64,000 nt of DNA, taken from contig JBKBLN010000001.1 in NCBI GenBank assembly GCA_046296415.1, positions 434,001 to 498,000 on the forward strand, in the 5' to 3' direction. The DNA is from CAYNRA01 sp046296415 (GTDB lineage: Bacteria; Bacteroidota; Bacteroidia; Cytophagales; Spirosomataceae). The translations under genes were made by a program, and so were the position numbers. The notes beneath the pieces are model-generated. The model was not told the origin of the DNA and did no database searches. It saw only the letters and a program-made list of their open reading frames with translations. Shown here piece after piece: positions 1 to 7,764 of this stretch; within the stretch, counting starts at the first letter, position 1, and every line of letters starts with the position of its first letter.

Positions 1-1018
1 TGGTGGAAATGAGGAGTGCATAATTTTTCCCTATTTCAACTTGGTCAAGTGTCAGGACGGTTGGCATTTCTTCCTGGTTTTCATCCATCGGAATGAATTC
101 ATAAAAAATACCGTAATCCAGCATCAGAAGCATCTCACCAACTTTGGAGAGGTCGTCCTGTATACCAAAAAAACCCTCTGAGGCATTGTAGGTCTCCATG
201 TACTTCACGGCCGAAGAGGGGAATAATTTGGTTTGAAATAACTCTCGGTAGGGTTGAAAATTGACAGCACCATGAACGAAGATTTCAAATTGAGGCCAAA
301 TTTCCAACAGATTTTGGGCACCTGTTCGTTGGAGAATATTTTCCAATAACACGACGGTCCAAGTGGGTACACCTAAGATACTGGTTACATTCTCGCGCGA
401 GCAGATTTCAATCATTTGGTCCATTTTATCCTCCCACTTATCTAGCAAGGCGACTTCGATCGGGGGAGTTCGAATGTAATCGGCCCAGGTGGGAAGGTTT
501 TTCATAATCACGGCAGAAACGTCCCCAACCTGTGTTTCAGGATTGAATGGGTTTTCATGCAGTGCCCCTCCAATGGATAACCCTTTGCCATCATATATTT
601 TGGATTCCGGATCATTTTCGAAAATCAATGTCATGACATCCTTCCCCCCTCGAAAATGGCCCTCCTCTAGAGATTCTGGAGAAACGGGGATGAATTTACT
701 GCGGGCATTGGTAGTTCCGGAAGACTTTGAAAACCATTGGATGTCGGTAGGCCAAAGGATATTTTGTTCACCTCGTAGGTTTCGTTCAATAAAAGGGTAG
801 ATATCTTCATAATTGGAGATCGGCACGCGTGATTGAAAATCTTGGACGGTCTGAATGCTTTGATAGCCGTATTTTTTCCCCCATTCGGTATGGCGTGCCG
901 AGGTCATCAAGGTCTTGAATACGTCTAGTTGAGTTTCGATCGGATTCGCCCGAAAATGCGCAATCCGCTCCATACGTCGTTTAATAAAAAAACCTAATAC
1001 TTCATTTAAAATACCCAC
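1..1018 (-). CDS. GH3 auxin-responsive-promoter family protein (partial, cut by window edge)
   Basis: The gene runs off the left edge; 339 codons are visible. It looks like a bacterial GH3-family protein of the acyl-adenylate-forming superfamily: it opens GILNEVLGFFIKRRMERI, has HTEWGKKYGY at about 43-52, VPISNYEDIYPFIER at 65-79 and the ATP-binding motif KSSGTTNARSKF near 98-109. Plant GH3 enzymes adenylate carboxylates and conjugate them to amino acids; the substrate of bacterial members is not known. I chose the GTG at 1018 because family members open M-G-I-L/I-N. The diesterase gene lies 39 bases upstream on the same strand, so the two could be co-transcribed. The family call is firm; the function is not. 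Confidence 0.85.
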   Translation of the reverse strand, partial: MGILNEVLGFFIKRRMERIAHFRANPIETQLDVFKTLMTSARHTEWGKKYGYQSIQTVQDFQSRVPISNYEDIYPFIERNLRGEQNILWPTDIQWFSKSSGTTNARSKFIPVSPESLEEGHFRGGKDVMTLIFENDPESKIYDGKGLSIGGALHENPFNPETQVGDVSAVIMKNLPTWADYIRTPPIEVALLDKWEDKMDQMIEICSRENVTSILGVPTWTVVLLENILQRTGAQNLLEIWPQFEIFVHGAVNFQPYRELFQTKLFPSSAVKYMETYNASEGFFGIQDDLSKVGEMLLMLDYGIFYEFIPMDENQEEMPTVLTLDQVEIGKNYALLIST

Positions 1019-1057
1019 TGACAAAAGAAGTTGATGGTGTAAAATTACAGTTATTTC

Positions 1058-1939
1058 TCAAAAGTAACCGAGGGCCTTGGCTCGGTCGGGGTAATCGGTG
1101 ATCAAACCATCACAACCTAGTTTTTGGATGCGTTCCATATCCTGGGGCTGATTGACCGTCCAAGGGATGACCCGAAGGCCGAGTTGATGACATATCTTCA
1201 CCCGGTCTTGAGTCACTTGTGAATAGTGAGGACTCCAAATGTCTGGTAAAAAACCAAGTCTTTTCCATTGAAGCTCCAAGGAATTATCGTCTTCCGGCTC
1301 GATAAGCCAAGCGAGTGTAGCCTTGGGAAGAAATCCCTTTTTCTTGCCCTCATACCAGTATTTTAGAACCTCGGCATCAAAGCTTTGGATCACCAACTGA
1401 GAATCTGGAATTCCAGAGGATTTCCAAACGGTAGCTACCAAAGTGCAAAACGTGGGTATATCGGGTTGTGAGGTCCCGACTTCGGAAGATACACTTTTTA
1501 TTTCGATTGAATAGACCACTCCTGTGGAGGAGGTTTGGCGTAAAACATCCGACAAAAGTGGCTTGACGGTCGGGACAGGCTTTTGTTCTGGAAACCTCGG
1601 ATTGCCCCGAATTCCGACATCGTACGTTTGAATAACCGAATAGGGAAGTTGATACATCGGTACCGGACGGGTAACCGGATTTCCGTTGGGGTCTGTGCTA
1701 ATGTCCGGATGAAAATACGGTTCATGCGACACAACAACTTGGTGGTCTTTTGAGATCACGACATCCATTTCCAATGTCTTTATACCCAATGAAAGGGCAT
1801 GTTGAAAGGCTGGAATGGAGTTCTCAGGACGCAAGCCCCTACAGCCTCGGTGGCCTTGAATCTCAAATGATTTGGTTTGGGCTGAAAGTGGCATAGAAAA
1901 GAAAGAGAGAAAGATGAGAACAGGTAAGGAAAATTTCAT
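1058..1939 (-). CDS. Glycerophosphodiester phosphodiesterase, exported
   Basis: Probably hydrolyses glycerophosphodiesters to glycerol-3-phosphate and an alcohol. A signal peptide covers residues 1-20, ending SAQ, so the enzyme is likely periplasmic. GDPD-family motifs are visible: the HRG motif at 30-32, RPENS at 37-41, the metal-binding E57 and D59 in LEMDV, and H72 in SHEP. The C-terminal part has the expected PWTVNQPQDMERI and GLITDYPDRA segments that close the TIM barrel. At 293 residues it is full length. Its ATG start is clear, with a short gap to the divergently transcribed TspO gene, so the promoters of both must lie within about 43 bases. Confidence 0.93.
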   Translation of the reverse strand: MKFSLPVLIFLSFFSMPLSAQTKSFEIQGHRGCRGLRPENSIPAFQHALSLGIKTLEMDVVISKDHQVVVSHEPYFHPDISTDPNGNPVTRPVPMYQLPYSVIQTYDVGIRGNPRFPEQKPVPTVKPLLSDVLRQTSSTGVVYSIEIKSVSSEVGTSQPDIPTFCTLVATVWKSSGIPDSQLVIQSFDAEVLKYWYEGKKKGFLPKATLAWLIEPEDDNSLELQWKRLGFLPDIWSPHYSQVTQDRVKICHQLGLRVIPWTVNQPQDMERIQKLGCDGLITDYPDRAKALGYF

Positions 1940-1982
1940 GTTTACCTTTTATCGTTTTGGTTAAATTAGATAAAAAATTCGG

Positions 1983-2456
1983 ATGTCCATGTCAATTTAT
2001 CTACGGATCTTACTTTTTTTGGTGTTCAATTTTGCTGCCTTAGGCCTCGGCGGATTTTTTACAGGTTCTGGCGTCCCCTCCGAATGGTACCAGACGCTTC
2101 AAAAGGCTCCCTGGACACCACCTGGTTGGGTGTTTGGGGCTGCATGGACAACGATCATGATCGCTTTTTCTTTTTATGCTGCCTGGTTGTGGCAAGAAAC
2201 CCAAGGAAGTCGAACTTTCTGGGTTTTTTATGGACTTCAATGGGTCCTTAATGTAGCTTGGAACCCAACGTTTTTCCATTTTCATGCCACCCGTTTTGCC
2301 CTAGTTCTGATCGTGGCCTTAACGCTTGGGTTGTGGATTGGGTTCTTTACTTTCTGGAGAGTACTTTCGTTTCGAAGCCTTACACTCGTGCCCTATTTGG
2401 TGTGGTTGGTGATTGCCACGTCACTGAACGCCTACATCGTTTGGAATAACCCATAA
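1983..2456 (+). CDS. TspO/MBR family tryptophan-rich sensory protein
   Basis: A 157-residue integral membrane protein of the TspO/MBR (translocator protein) family, which binds porphyrins and related tetrapyrroles. Five hydrophobic segments can be read. Family signatures are APWTPPGWVFGAAWT at about 42-56 and the WNPTFFHFH segment (WNxxFF) in the third to fourth helix region, with the usual high tryptophan content. The ATG at 1983 gives MSMSIYLRILL; a second ATG two codons later is also possible. It is a single gene, divergent from the diesterase and followed by asnS on the same strand. Confidence 0.92.
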   Translation: MSMSIYLRILLFLVFNFAALGLGGFFTGSGVPSEWYQTLQKAPWTPPGWVFGAAWTTIMIAFSFYAAWLWQETQGSRTFWVFYGLQWVLNVAWNPTFFHFHATRFALVLIVALTLGLWIGFFTFWRVLSFRSLTLVPYLVWLVIATSLNAYIVWNNP

Positions 2457-2461
2457 ACTCA

Positions 2462-2491
2462 GTGGAATTTAGGGTAATTTGGTTATTTTTG
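2462..2491 (+). promoter_or_regulatory. Probable promoter of asnS
   Basis: TATTTTTG at 2484-2491 fits the Bacteroidetes -7 element TAnnTTTG. Nineteen bases upstream lies GTG at 2462-2464, one base off the TTG expected at -33. This would give a leader of about 40 bases before asnS. Inferred from pattern only. Confidence 0.5.
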
Positions 2492-2538
2492 CATTCTTTT
2501 TTAACGAAAACGCTTCCGACTAAACCACGCAGATCACT

Positions 2539-3966
2539 ATGCAGATCAAAGAATTACTGGGTTGCACCCCAACAGGACAAATTGTGACGGTCAAAGGATG
2601 GGTACGAACCAAACGAGGCCAAGCTACCATATCGTTCATTGCCATCAATGATGGTTCGACTATACATACGATTCAAGCCGTTGTGGAGGAAGGTGCGGTA
2701 GATGAGACCACACTCAAAAAGGTAACAACAGGCGCCTGTGTGGCCGTAACGGGTACGTTAGTTCCATCGACAGGTTCAGGCCAAGCCGTGGAGGTCTTGG
2801 TTCAGTCCATTCATGTGTACGGCCTTGCCGACGAAACGTATCCCATGCAACCTAAACGCCATAGTTTGGAGTTTCTTCGGGAAAAAGCACATTTAAGATT
2901 CAGGACCAACGTATTTGGAGCGGTGTTTCGGGTTCGTCATGCCCTTTCGTTTGCTGTACATCAGTTTTTTCATGAGCGTGGATTTTTTAATCTTCACACA
3001 CCCATCATTACGGCATCGGATGCAGAAGGAGCAGGTGAAATGTTTCATGTTACCACGTTTCCGGCCAATCAAGCCCCGTTAACTCCCGAAGGAGAGGTGG
3101 ATTATAAACAAGACTTCTTTGGTCGTCAAACCTCCTTGACGGTTTCTGGGCAATTGGAGGGAGAGCTTGGGGCTTTGTCCTTATCCAAAATTTATACATT
3201 TGGGCCGACATTTCGGGCTGAAAACTCCAATACCACTCGTCATTTGGCTGAGTTTTGGATGATCGAACCCGAAATGGCGTTTTATGAGTTGGAGGATAAC
3301 ATGAACTTGGCCGAGGAATTTACCAAGTATGTTATTCAATATGCTTTGGAGCATTGTGCAGATGATCTTGCTTTCCTAGAAAATCGATTGGCAGAGGAAG
3401 AAAAAAACAAACCTCAGGCAGAACGTAGCCCAATGAGCCTTCGTGAAAAACTTCAGTTTGTGGTCGATAATGAATATGTTCGGTTGACCTACACCAAGGC
3501 GATTGACATCCTTCAGGAGTCTAAACCCCATAAAAAAGGACAGTTTCAATTTCCGGTGGCATGGGGAATCGATCTCCAGTCCGAACATGAGCGGTATTTA
3601 GTGGAGAAACACTTCAAAAAACCGGTGATTCTAACCAACTACCCCAAAGCCATCAAAGCGTTCTATATGAAACAAGATGAGGATGGAAAAACCGTGCGAG
3701 CGATGGATGTCTTATTCCCGGGAATTGGTGAAATCATCGGGGGATCCCAGCGAGAAGACGACTATGAGAAACTGCTGGCTCGCGTGCAAGAGGTAGGGAT
3801 TGATCCAGAAAATATCTGGTGGTATCTTGAAACCCGCAAGTTTGGCTCGGCGCCCCATGCTGGCTTTGGCCTTGGTTTTGAGCGTCTTGTTCTATTTGTA
3901 ACGGGGATGACCAATATTCGGGACGTGATTCCGTTCCCGAGAACCCCCCAAAACGCTGAATTTTAA
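2539..3966 (+). CDS. asnS: Asparaginyl-tRNA synthetase
   Basis: Charges tRNA-Asn with asparagine in the cytoplasm. The 475-residue class II enzyme has an N-terminal OB fold (about 1-110, with VKGWVRTKR) that binds the anticodon, then the catalytic domain. Motif 2 is FRAENSNTTRHLAEFWMIEPE and motif 3 is GFGLGFERLVLF near the C-terminus. The ending PRTPQNAEF is typical of AsnRS rather than AspRS. It has its own promoter candidate upstream and a strong hairpin ten bases after its stop, so it is probably monocistronic. Confidence 0.97.
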   Translation: MQIKELLGCTPTGQIVTVKGWVRTKRGQATISFIAINDGSTIHTIQAVVEEGAVDETTLKKVTTGACVAVTGTLVPSTGSGQAVEVLVQSIHVYGLADETYPMQPKRHSLEFLREKAHLRFRTNVFGAVFRVRHALSFAVHQFFHERGFFNLHTPIITASDAEGAGEMFHVTTFPANQAPLTPEGEVDYKQDFFGRQTSLTVSGQLEGELGALSLSKIYTFGPTFRAENSNTTRHLAEFWMIEPEMAFYELEDNMNLAEEFTKYVIQYALEHCADDLAFLENRLAEEEKNKPQAERSPMSLREKLQFVVDNEYVRLTYTKAIDILQESKPHKKGQFQFPVAWGIDLQSEHERYLVEKHFKKPVILTNYPKAIKAFYMKQDEDGKTVRAMDVLFPGIGEIIGGSQREDDYEKLLARVQEVGIDPENIWWYLETRKFGSAPHAGFGLGFERLVLFVTGMTNIRDVIPFPRTPQNAEF

Positions 3967-3975
3967 TTTCATTTT

Positions 3976-4010
3976 CGGGTTGATGACATTCATCAACCCG
4001 ATATTTCTTT
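3976..4010 (+). terminator. Hairpin after asnS
   Basis: An 11-bp perfect inverted repeat with a 3-base loop occupies 3976-4000 (CGGGTTGATGA / TCATCAACCCG). A modest T-rich tail follows to 4010. It begins ten bases after the asnS stop and ends 16 bases before nuoH, so it either ends asnS transcription or attenuates read-through into nuoH. Confidence 0.7.
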
Positions 4011-4016
4011 CAAAGC

Positions 4017-5105
4017 ATGATCATTCCTTTACTTATTTTCCTAGCCTTGATCGGTGCCAACGTGATCGTAAGTGTTTATTTGGAACGAAAGCTCTCGGGC
4101 TTTATGCAAGATCGCTTGGGCCCCATGGAAGTAGGGAAATGGGGGTTGCTACAGCTTTTTGCCGACTTACTGAAGCTTTTTCAAAAGGAAGATATTATAC
4201 CCTCTAAAGCCCAGCGCTTTTTATTTAAACTGGCTCCCGCTTTTATTTTTGCGGCTATTTTTGCTGGATTTGCTGTGATTCCTATATCGTCTGATCTTCA
4301 AGGATCGGGAACACCAACCGGTATATACTTGCTGTTAGCCATTGTTTCCTTGGATATTTTCGGTATTCTGATGGCCGGTTGGTCTTCCCACAATAAGTAT
4401 GCACTCCTGGGGTCTATGCGGTCTGTGGCCCAAATCATATCCTATGAAATTCCATTGGGATTGAGTGTTCTTTGTGTTGCTATTACCACGCAAACACTTG
4501 ATTTACAGGTAATGAGCTTACAACAAGGGATCTTTTCTCCCCAAGAAAATTATTTGTTTGGATTACCGATTACGGGGATTAACTTAACAGACGTGGGTGG
4601 ATTTCTTACCTGGAACGTCTTTCGAAATCCATTTCTTTTGATTGCCTTTGTGGTGTTCTTTATTGCCTCCCTTGCAGAGGCCAATCGAGCCCCTTTTGAC
4701 TTACCCGAGGCGGAATCGGAGCTGATCGCTGGCTTTCATACGGAATACTCTGGGTTCCGCTGGGCCATCCTTTTCTTGGCGGAATATGGCATGATGCTCC
4801 TCGTTTCGCTGGTCGGGGCCGTCCTTTTCTTTGGAGGCTGGAATACTCCTTTTCCAAATATAGGTTCGGTTCGATTAGCCGATTGGACCACAGGTCAACT
4901 CGGACATTGGTCAGCTGACCTGTGGGGCGGATTCTGGCTTCTCATCAAAGCTTATACCTTGATCCTGATCCAAATGTGGGTTCGGTGGACATTCCCGCGC
5001 CTTCGGGTAGATCAACTCATGTATTTGTGCTGGAAAGTACTCACACCTCTGTCCATCCTGCTTTTTTTGGTATCGGCGATTTGGCGATTGCTTGGGGTTA
5101 TGTAA
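4017..5105 (+). CDS. nuoH: NADH-quinone oxidoreductase subunit H
   Basis: A 362-residue membrane subunit of respiratory complex I, at the junction of the peripheral and membrane arms where quinone binds. About eight membrane helices are visible. Family signatures are complete: ERKLSGFMQDRLGP near 22-35, LLQLFADLLKLFQKED, and the loop EANRAPFDLPEAESELIAGF near 220-240, whose acidic residues are conserved. The gene stands alone; no other nuo gene lies within the window, which is unusual because complex I genes are normally clustered. Its 3' end overlaps the convergent response-regulator gene by 8 bases. Confidence 0.96.
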   Translation: MIIPLLIFLALIGANVIVSVYLERKLSGFMQDRLGPMEVGKWGLLQLFADLLKLFQKEDIIPSKAQRFLFKLAPAFIFAAIFAGFAVIPISSDLQGSGTPTGIYLLLAIVSLDIFGILMAGWSSHNKYALLGSMRSVAQIISYEIPLGLSVLCVAITTQTLDLQVMSLQQGIFSPQENYLFGLPITGINLTDVGGFLTWNVFRNPFLLIAFVVFFIASLAEANRAPFDLPEAESELIAGFHTEYSGFRWAILFLAEYGMMLLVSLVGAVLFFGGWNTPFPNIGSVRLADWTTGQLGHWSADLWGGFWLLIKAYTLILIQMWVRWTFPRLRVDQLMYLCWKVLTPLSILLFLVSAIWRLLGVM

Positions 5106-6249
5106 AGGATTTTACGTCTTGAAGGGTAATCTCCTGGCCACACATAATATACAATCGCTCCACCACATTTCGTAATTCCCGTACATTTCCTGTCCAAGGT
5201 AAATTAGCTAGATATTGCACCGCATCAGGTTGAATTTGGCGGTATCCTCCTTCATATTCAGAGCCAAAATCGTGGAAAAACTTATCAATAAGCATCGGAA
5301 TATCCTCTCGTCTTTCCGAAAGAGGAGGAACATGAATAGGAATCACATTCAGACGGTGGTATAAATCTTCTCTGAAATTACCGGCCTGAATCTCTTTGAT
5401 CAGGTCTTTATTAGTGGCAGCTACCACCCGAACATTTACTTTGATTTCTTTATCGCCTCCCACCCGGGTGATCTTTTTTTCTTGTAGGGCGCGTAGAACT
5501 TTGGCTTGGGCCGAGAGGCTCATATCGCCGATTTCATCCAGGAATAACGTTCCTCCATCGGCTTGCTCAAATTTACCGATCCGTTGTTTCATTGCCGAGG
5601 TAAAAGCGCCTTTTTCATGCCCAAACAATTCACTTTCAATGAGTTCAGCCGGTATAGCGGCGCAGTTGACCTCGATCAGCGGTTGTCTAGCCCGCGGACT
5701 TTGTTCGTGAATTTGTTTAGCAACCATCTCTTTTCCACTTCCATTAGGCCCCGTGATGAGTACTCGCGCCTCGGTAGGTGCTACCCGTGCGATATTTTCC
5801 TTGACCCGTTGAATGGCCTCTGACTCACCCACCATTTCATGGATTTTAAGCACTTTTTTCTCTAAGGTTTTGATCACTTCTTTGGCTTGGGTGTGCTCTA
5901 CGGCGTTTCGAACGGTGACGAGCAATCGGTTAAGATCTGGCGGTTTAACCAGAAAATCGAATGCCCCGCGTTTGGTTGCTTCCACGGCATTTTCTACATT
6001 ACCATAAGCCGAAATCATGATGAATTGGGCAGAAACACCCTCCTCTTTGGCTTTTTGAAGCAGCGAAAGGCCATCCATCTGAGGCATTTTGATATCACAT
6101 AGTGCGACTTTATAAGGTTTGTCGAGCAGCATGTCGAGGCCCTGTTGCCCATCTACAGCAACATCCACGGTGTAGCCTTCATACTCCAAAACATCTTTTA
6201 AGGCTTCCCTAATGCTCTTTTCGTCGTCAATAACAAGTATTTTGGTCAT
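5098..6249 (-). CDS. NtrC-type sigma-54 response regulator lacking a DNA-binding domain
   Basis: A two-domain response regulator. The receiver domain (1-118) has D9/D10, the phosphoacceptor D52 and K102. The AAA+ sigma-54 interaction domain (about 138-365) has Walker A GPNGSGKE at 167-174, Walker B GGTLFLDEIGD at 232-242, FREDLYHRL at 292-300 and WTGNVREL at 352-359. The sigma-54 contact loop reads GAFTSA (214-219) instead of the usual GAFTGA. The protein stops at residue 383, just after the AAA+ domain, so the C-terminal Fis-type helix-turn-helix of NtrC is absent. It may activate from solution or do something other than classical activation. No partner kinase is adjacent. Confidence 0.9.
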   Translation of the reverse strand: MTKILVIDDEKSIREALKDVLEYEGYTVDVAVDGQQGLDMLLDKPYKVALCDIKMPQMDGLSLLQKAKEEGVSAQFIMISAYGNVENAVEATKRGAFDFLVKPPDLNRLLVTVRNAVEHTQAKEVIKTLEKKVLKIHEMVGESEAIQRVKENIARVAPTEARVLITGPNGSGKEMVAKQIHEQSPRARQPLIEVNCAAIPAELIESELFGHEKGAFTSAMKQRIGKFEQADGGTLFLDEIGDMSLSAQAKVLRALQEKKITRVGGDKEIKVNVRVVAATNKDLIKEIQAGNFREDLYHRLNVIPIHVPPLSERREDIPMLIDKFFHDFGSEYEGGYRQIQPDAVQYLANLPWTGNVRELRNVVERLYIMCGQEITLQDVKSFT

Positions 6250-6344
6250 GTTCGTTGTTCAGGTTCTGTGGGTAGTTTTGGGACGTAGATCGGAAGACAA
6301 AGTTACAGGTATATTCTAAATTTAGTTGAGATATCCTAAAAATC

Positions 6345-6380
6345 AAAAAAAAACGGCTCATAACCAAAGGATATGAGCCG
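6345..6380 (-). terminator. Rho-independent terminator after the aminotransferase gene
   Basis: On the minus strand CGGCTCAT ... ATGAGCCG forms a perfect stem (6354-6361 with 6373-6380), followed directly by a run of nine T (6345-6353). It lies 20 bases after the aminotransferase stop. Confidence 0.88.
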
Positions 6381-6399
6381 AAAAATGGGATTAGCAAAC

Positions 6400-7602
6400 T
6401 TAGTCGTGCAAAGTAGCCAAAGCGGTTTTCATTCGATGGATGGCCTCCAAGAGTTGGCTATCAGCGGCAGCGGTGGAGATACGTAGGCAGTTGGGGGCAC
6501 CAAAACCGGAGCCTGCCACCGTGGCAATATGAGCTTTTTCGAGAAGCCACATGGACAAATCGTCTCCATTGGCAATGGAGGTGGTCCCGTCTGTTTTTCC
6601 ATAAAATGCCGAGACGTCAGGAAAGGCATAGAAAGCACCCTCGGGAACATTCACCTTGATACCTGGTATGTCTCTCAGCGCATTGACCACCAGGTCACGC
6701 CGACGAAGGTAGGCTTCTTTCATTTCGGCAGGGGCTGCCATGTCGTCCCAAGCCACAAGTGCAGCACGTTGGGCGATGTGGTTGGTGCCTGAGGTAACTT
6801 GTCCTTGCAATTTATCCACGGCATCGACGATCCATTTGGCGGCGCCAATGTAGCCAAGACGCCAACCGGTCATGGCAAATCCTTTCGCAAAGCCGTTCAC
6901 GGTGATGACACGGTCTTGAATGGATGGGATGGAACCGATGCTGAAATGGCCGTTGGGGGTGAAGTTGATGTACTCGTAAATTTCGTCTGACAGTACAAAA
7001 ACATGGGGATGTTTTTCGATAACCGAAGCAAGGGCTCGAAGTTCAGCCTCACTATATACCGTCCCGGTCGGATTGTTCGGGGAGGAGTACATGATGACCT
7101 TGGTTTTGTCGGTGATGGCGGCTTCGAGTTGCTCGGGCGTTACTTTGAAGTTATTTTCAAAGGCTCCTTCCAAGACGACAGATTTGCCTTCGGCAAGTTT
7201 GACCATTTCGGAGTAGCTTACCCAGTAGGGCGCAAAAATGATCACTTCCTCTCCAGGATTAACGAGGCAAGAAATGACATTGGCCAAGGAGTGTTTGGCA
7301 CCTGTCGAGACGATCACGTTTTCGGGTTTCCAGGGAAGGTTATTTTCGCGCTGAAATTTTTCAGCGATTACTTTTCTTAATTCTGGAATTCCGGCAACGG
7401 GCGTATAGGCATGGAATCCAGCATCGATGGCTTCTTTGGCGGCTTCACAAATGTGCTTGGGTGTTTTAAAATCAGGCTCACCGATGGAAAGGTTGATGAC
7501 TTTATGCCCTTGAGCGGCTAATTCTCTGGATTTTTTTGACATGGCCAAGGTCGCAGATTCTTCCAAGGCGTGGATGCGGTCAGCAATAAATGTAGCGGAC
7601 AT
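6400..7602 (-). CDS. Pyridoxal-phosphate aminotransferase, class I/II (aspartate aminotransferase type)
   Basis: Transfers amino groups, most likely between aspartate (or a related amino acid) and 2-oxoglutarate. Fold type I signatures are visible: GEPDFKTPKHI near the N-terminus, NNPTGTVY, the cofactor-contacting DEIYEYI, the Schiff-base lysine in NGFAKGFAMTGWRLGY and a C-terminal arginine in NCLRIS. I chose the ATG at 7602 (MSATFIADRIHAL), giving 400 residues, because family members begin close to this point. The reading frame is open for 16 codons further upstream, to 7650. The gene ends in a strong terminator and appears to stand alone. Confidence 0.92.
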   Translation of the reverse strand: MSATFIADRIHALEESATLAMSKKSRELAAQGHKVINLSIGEPDFKTPKHICEAAKEAIDAGFHAYTPVAGIPELRKVIAEKFQRENNLPWKPENVIVSTGAKHSLANVISCLVNPGEEVIIFAPYWVSYSEMVKLAEGKSVVLEGAFENNFKVTPEQLEAAITDKTKVIMYSSPNNPTGTVYSEAELRALASVIEKHPHVFVLSDEIYEYINFTPNGHFSIGSIPSIQDRVITVNGFAKGFAMTGWRLGYIGAAKWIVDAVDKLQGQVTSGTNHIAQRAALVAWDDMAAPAEMKEAYLRRRDLVVNALRDIPGIKVNVPEGAFYAFPDVSAFYGKTDGTTSIANGDDLSMWLLEKAHIATVAGSGFGAPNCLRISTAAADSQLLEAIHRMKTALATLHD

Positions 7603-7764
7603 GTTCAGACGAGTGGATATGGATGTGAACGAACTTTCAAGAACGGTCACAAAATTAGCGAGATTTTGGGCGAATTGCTAATTGACAAAATTTTATCCAG
7701 TTAATTTTGAAAAATATATAGTTTGATCTAATCAAATAACTATTCTTTTAGAATATCTTTTGTT

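Noticed and set aside
489..800. Plus-strand frame of 103 codons
   Set aside because: It is antisense to the GH3-family gene and has no family features.
2760..2790. STGSGQA stretch in asnS resembling peptides encoded by dispersed palindromic repeats
   Set aside because: This part of the OB fold normally reads S-x-G-x-GQAVEV in AsnRS, so it is ordinary family sequence.
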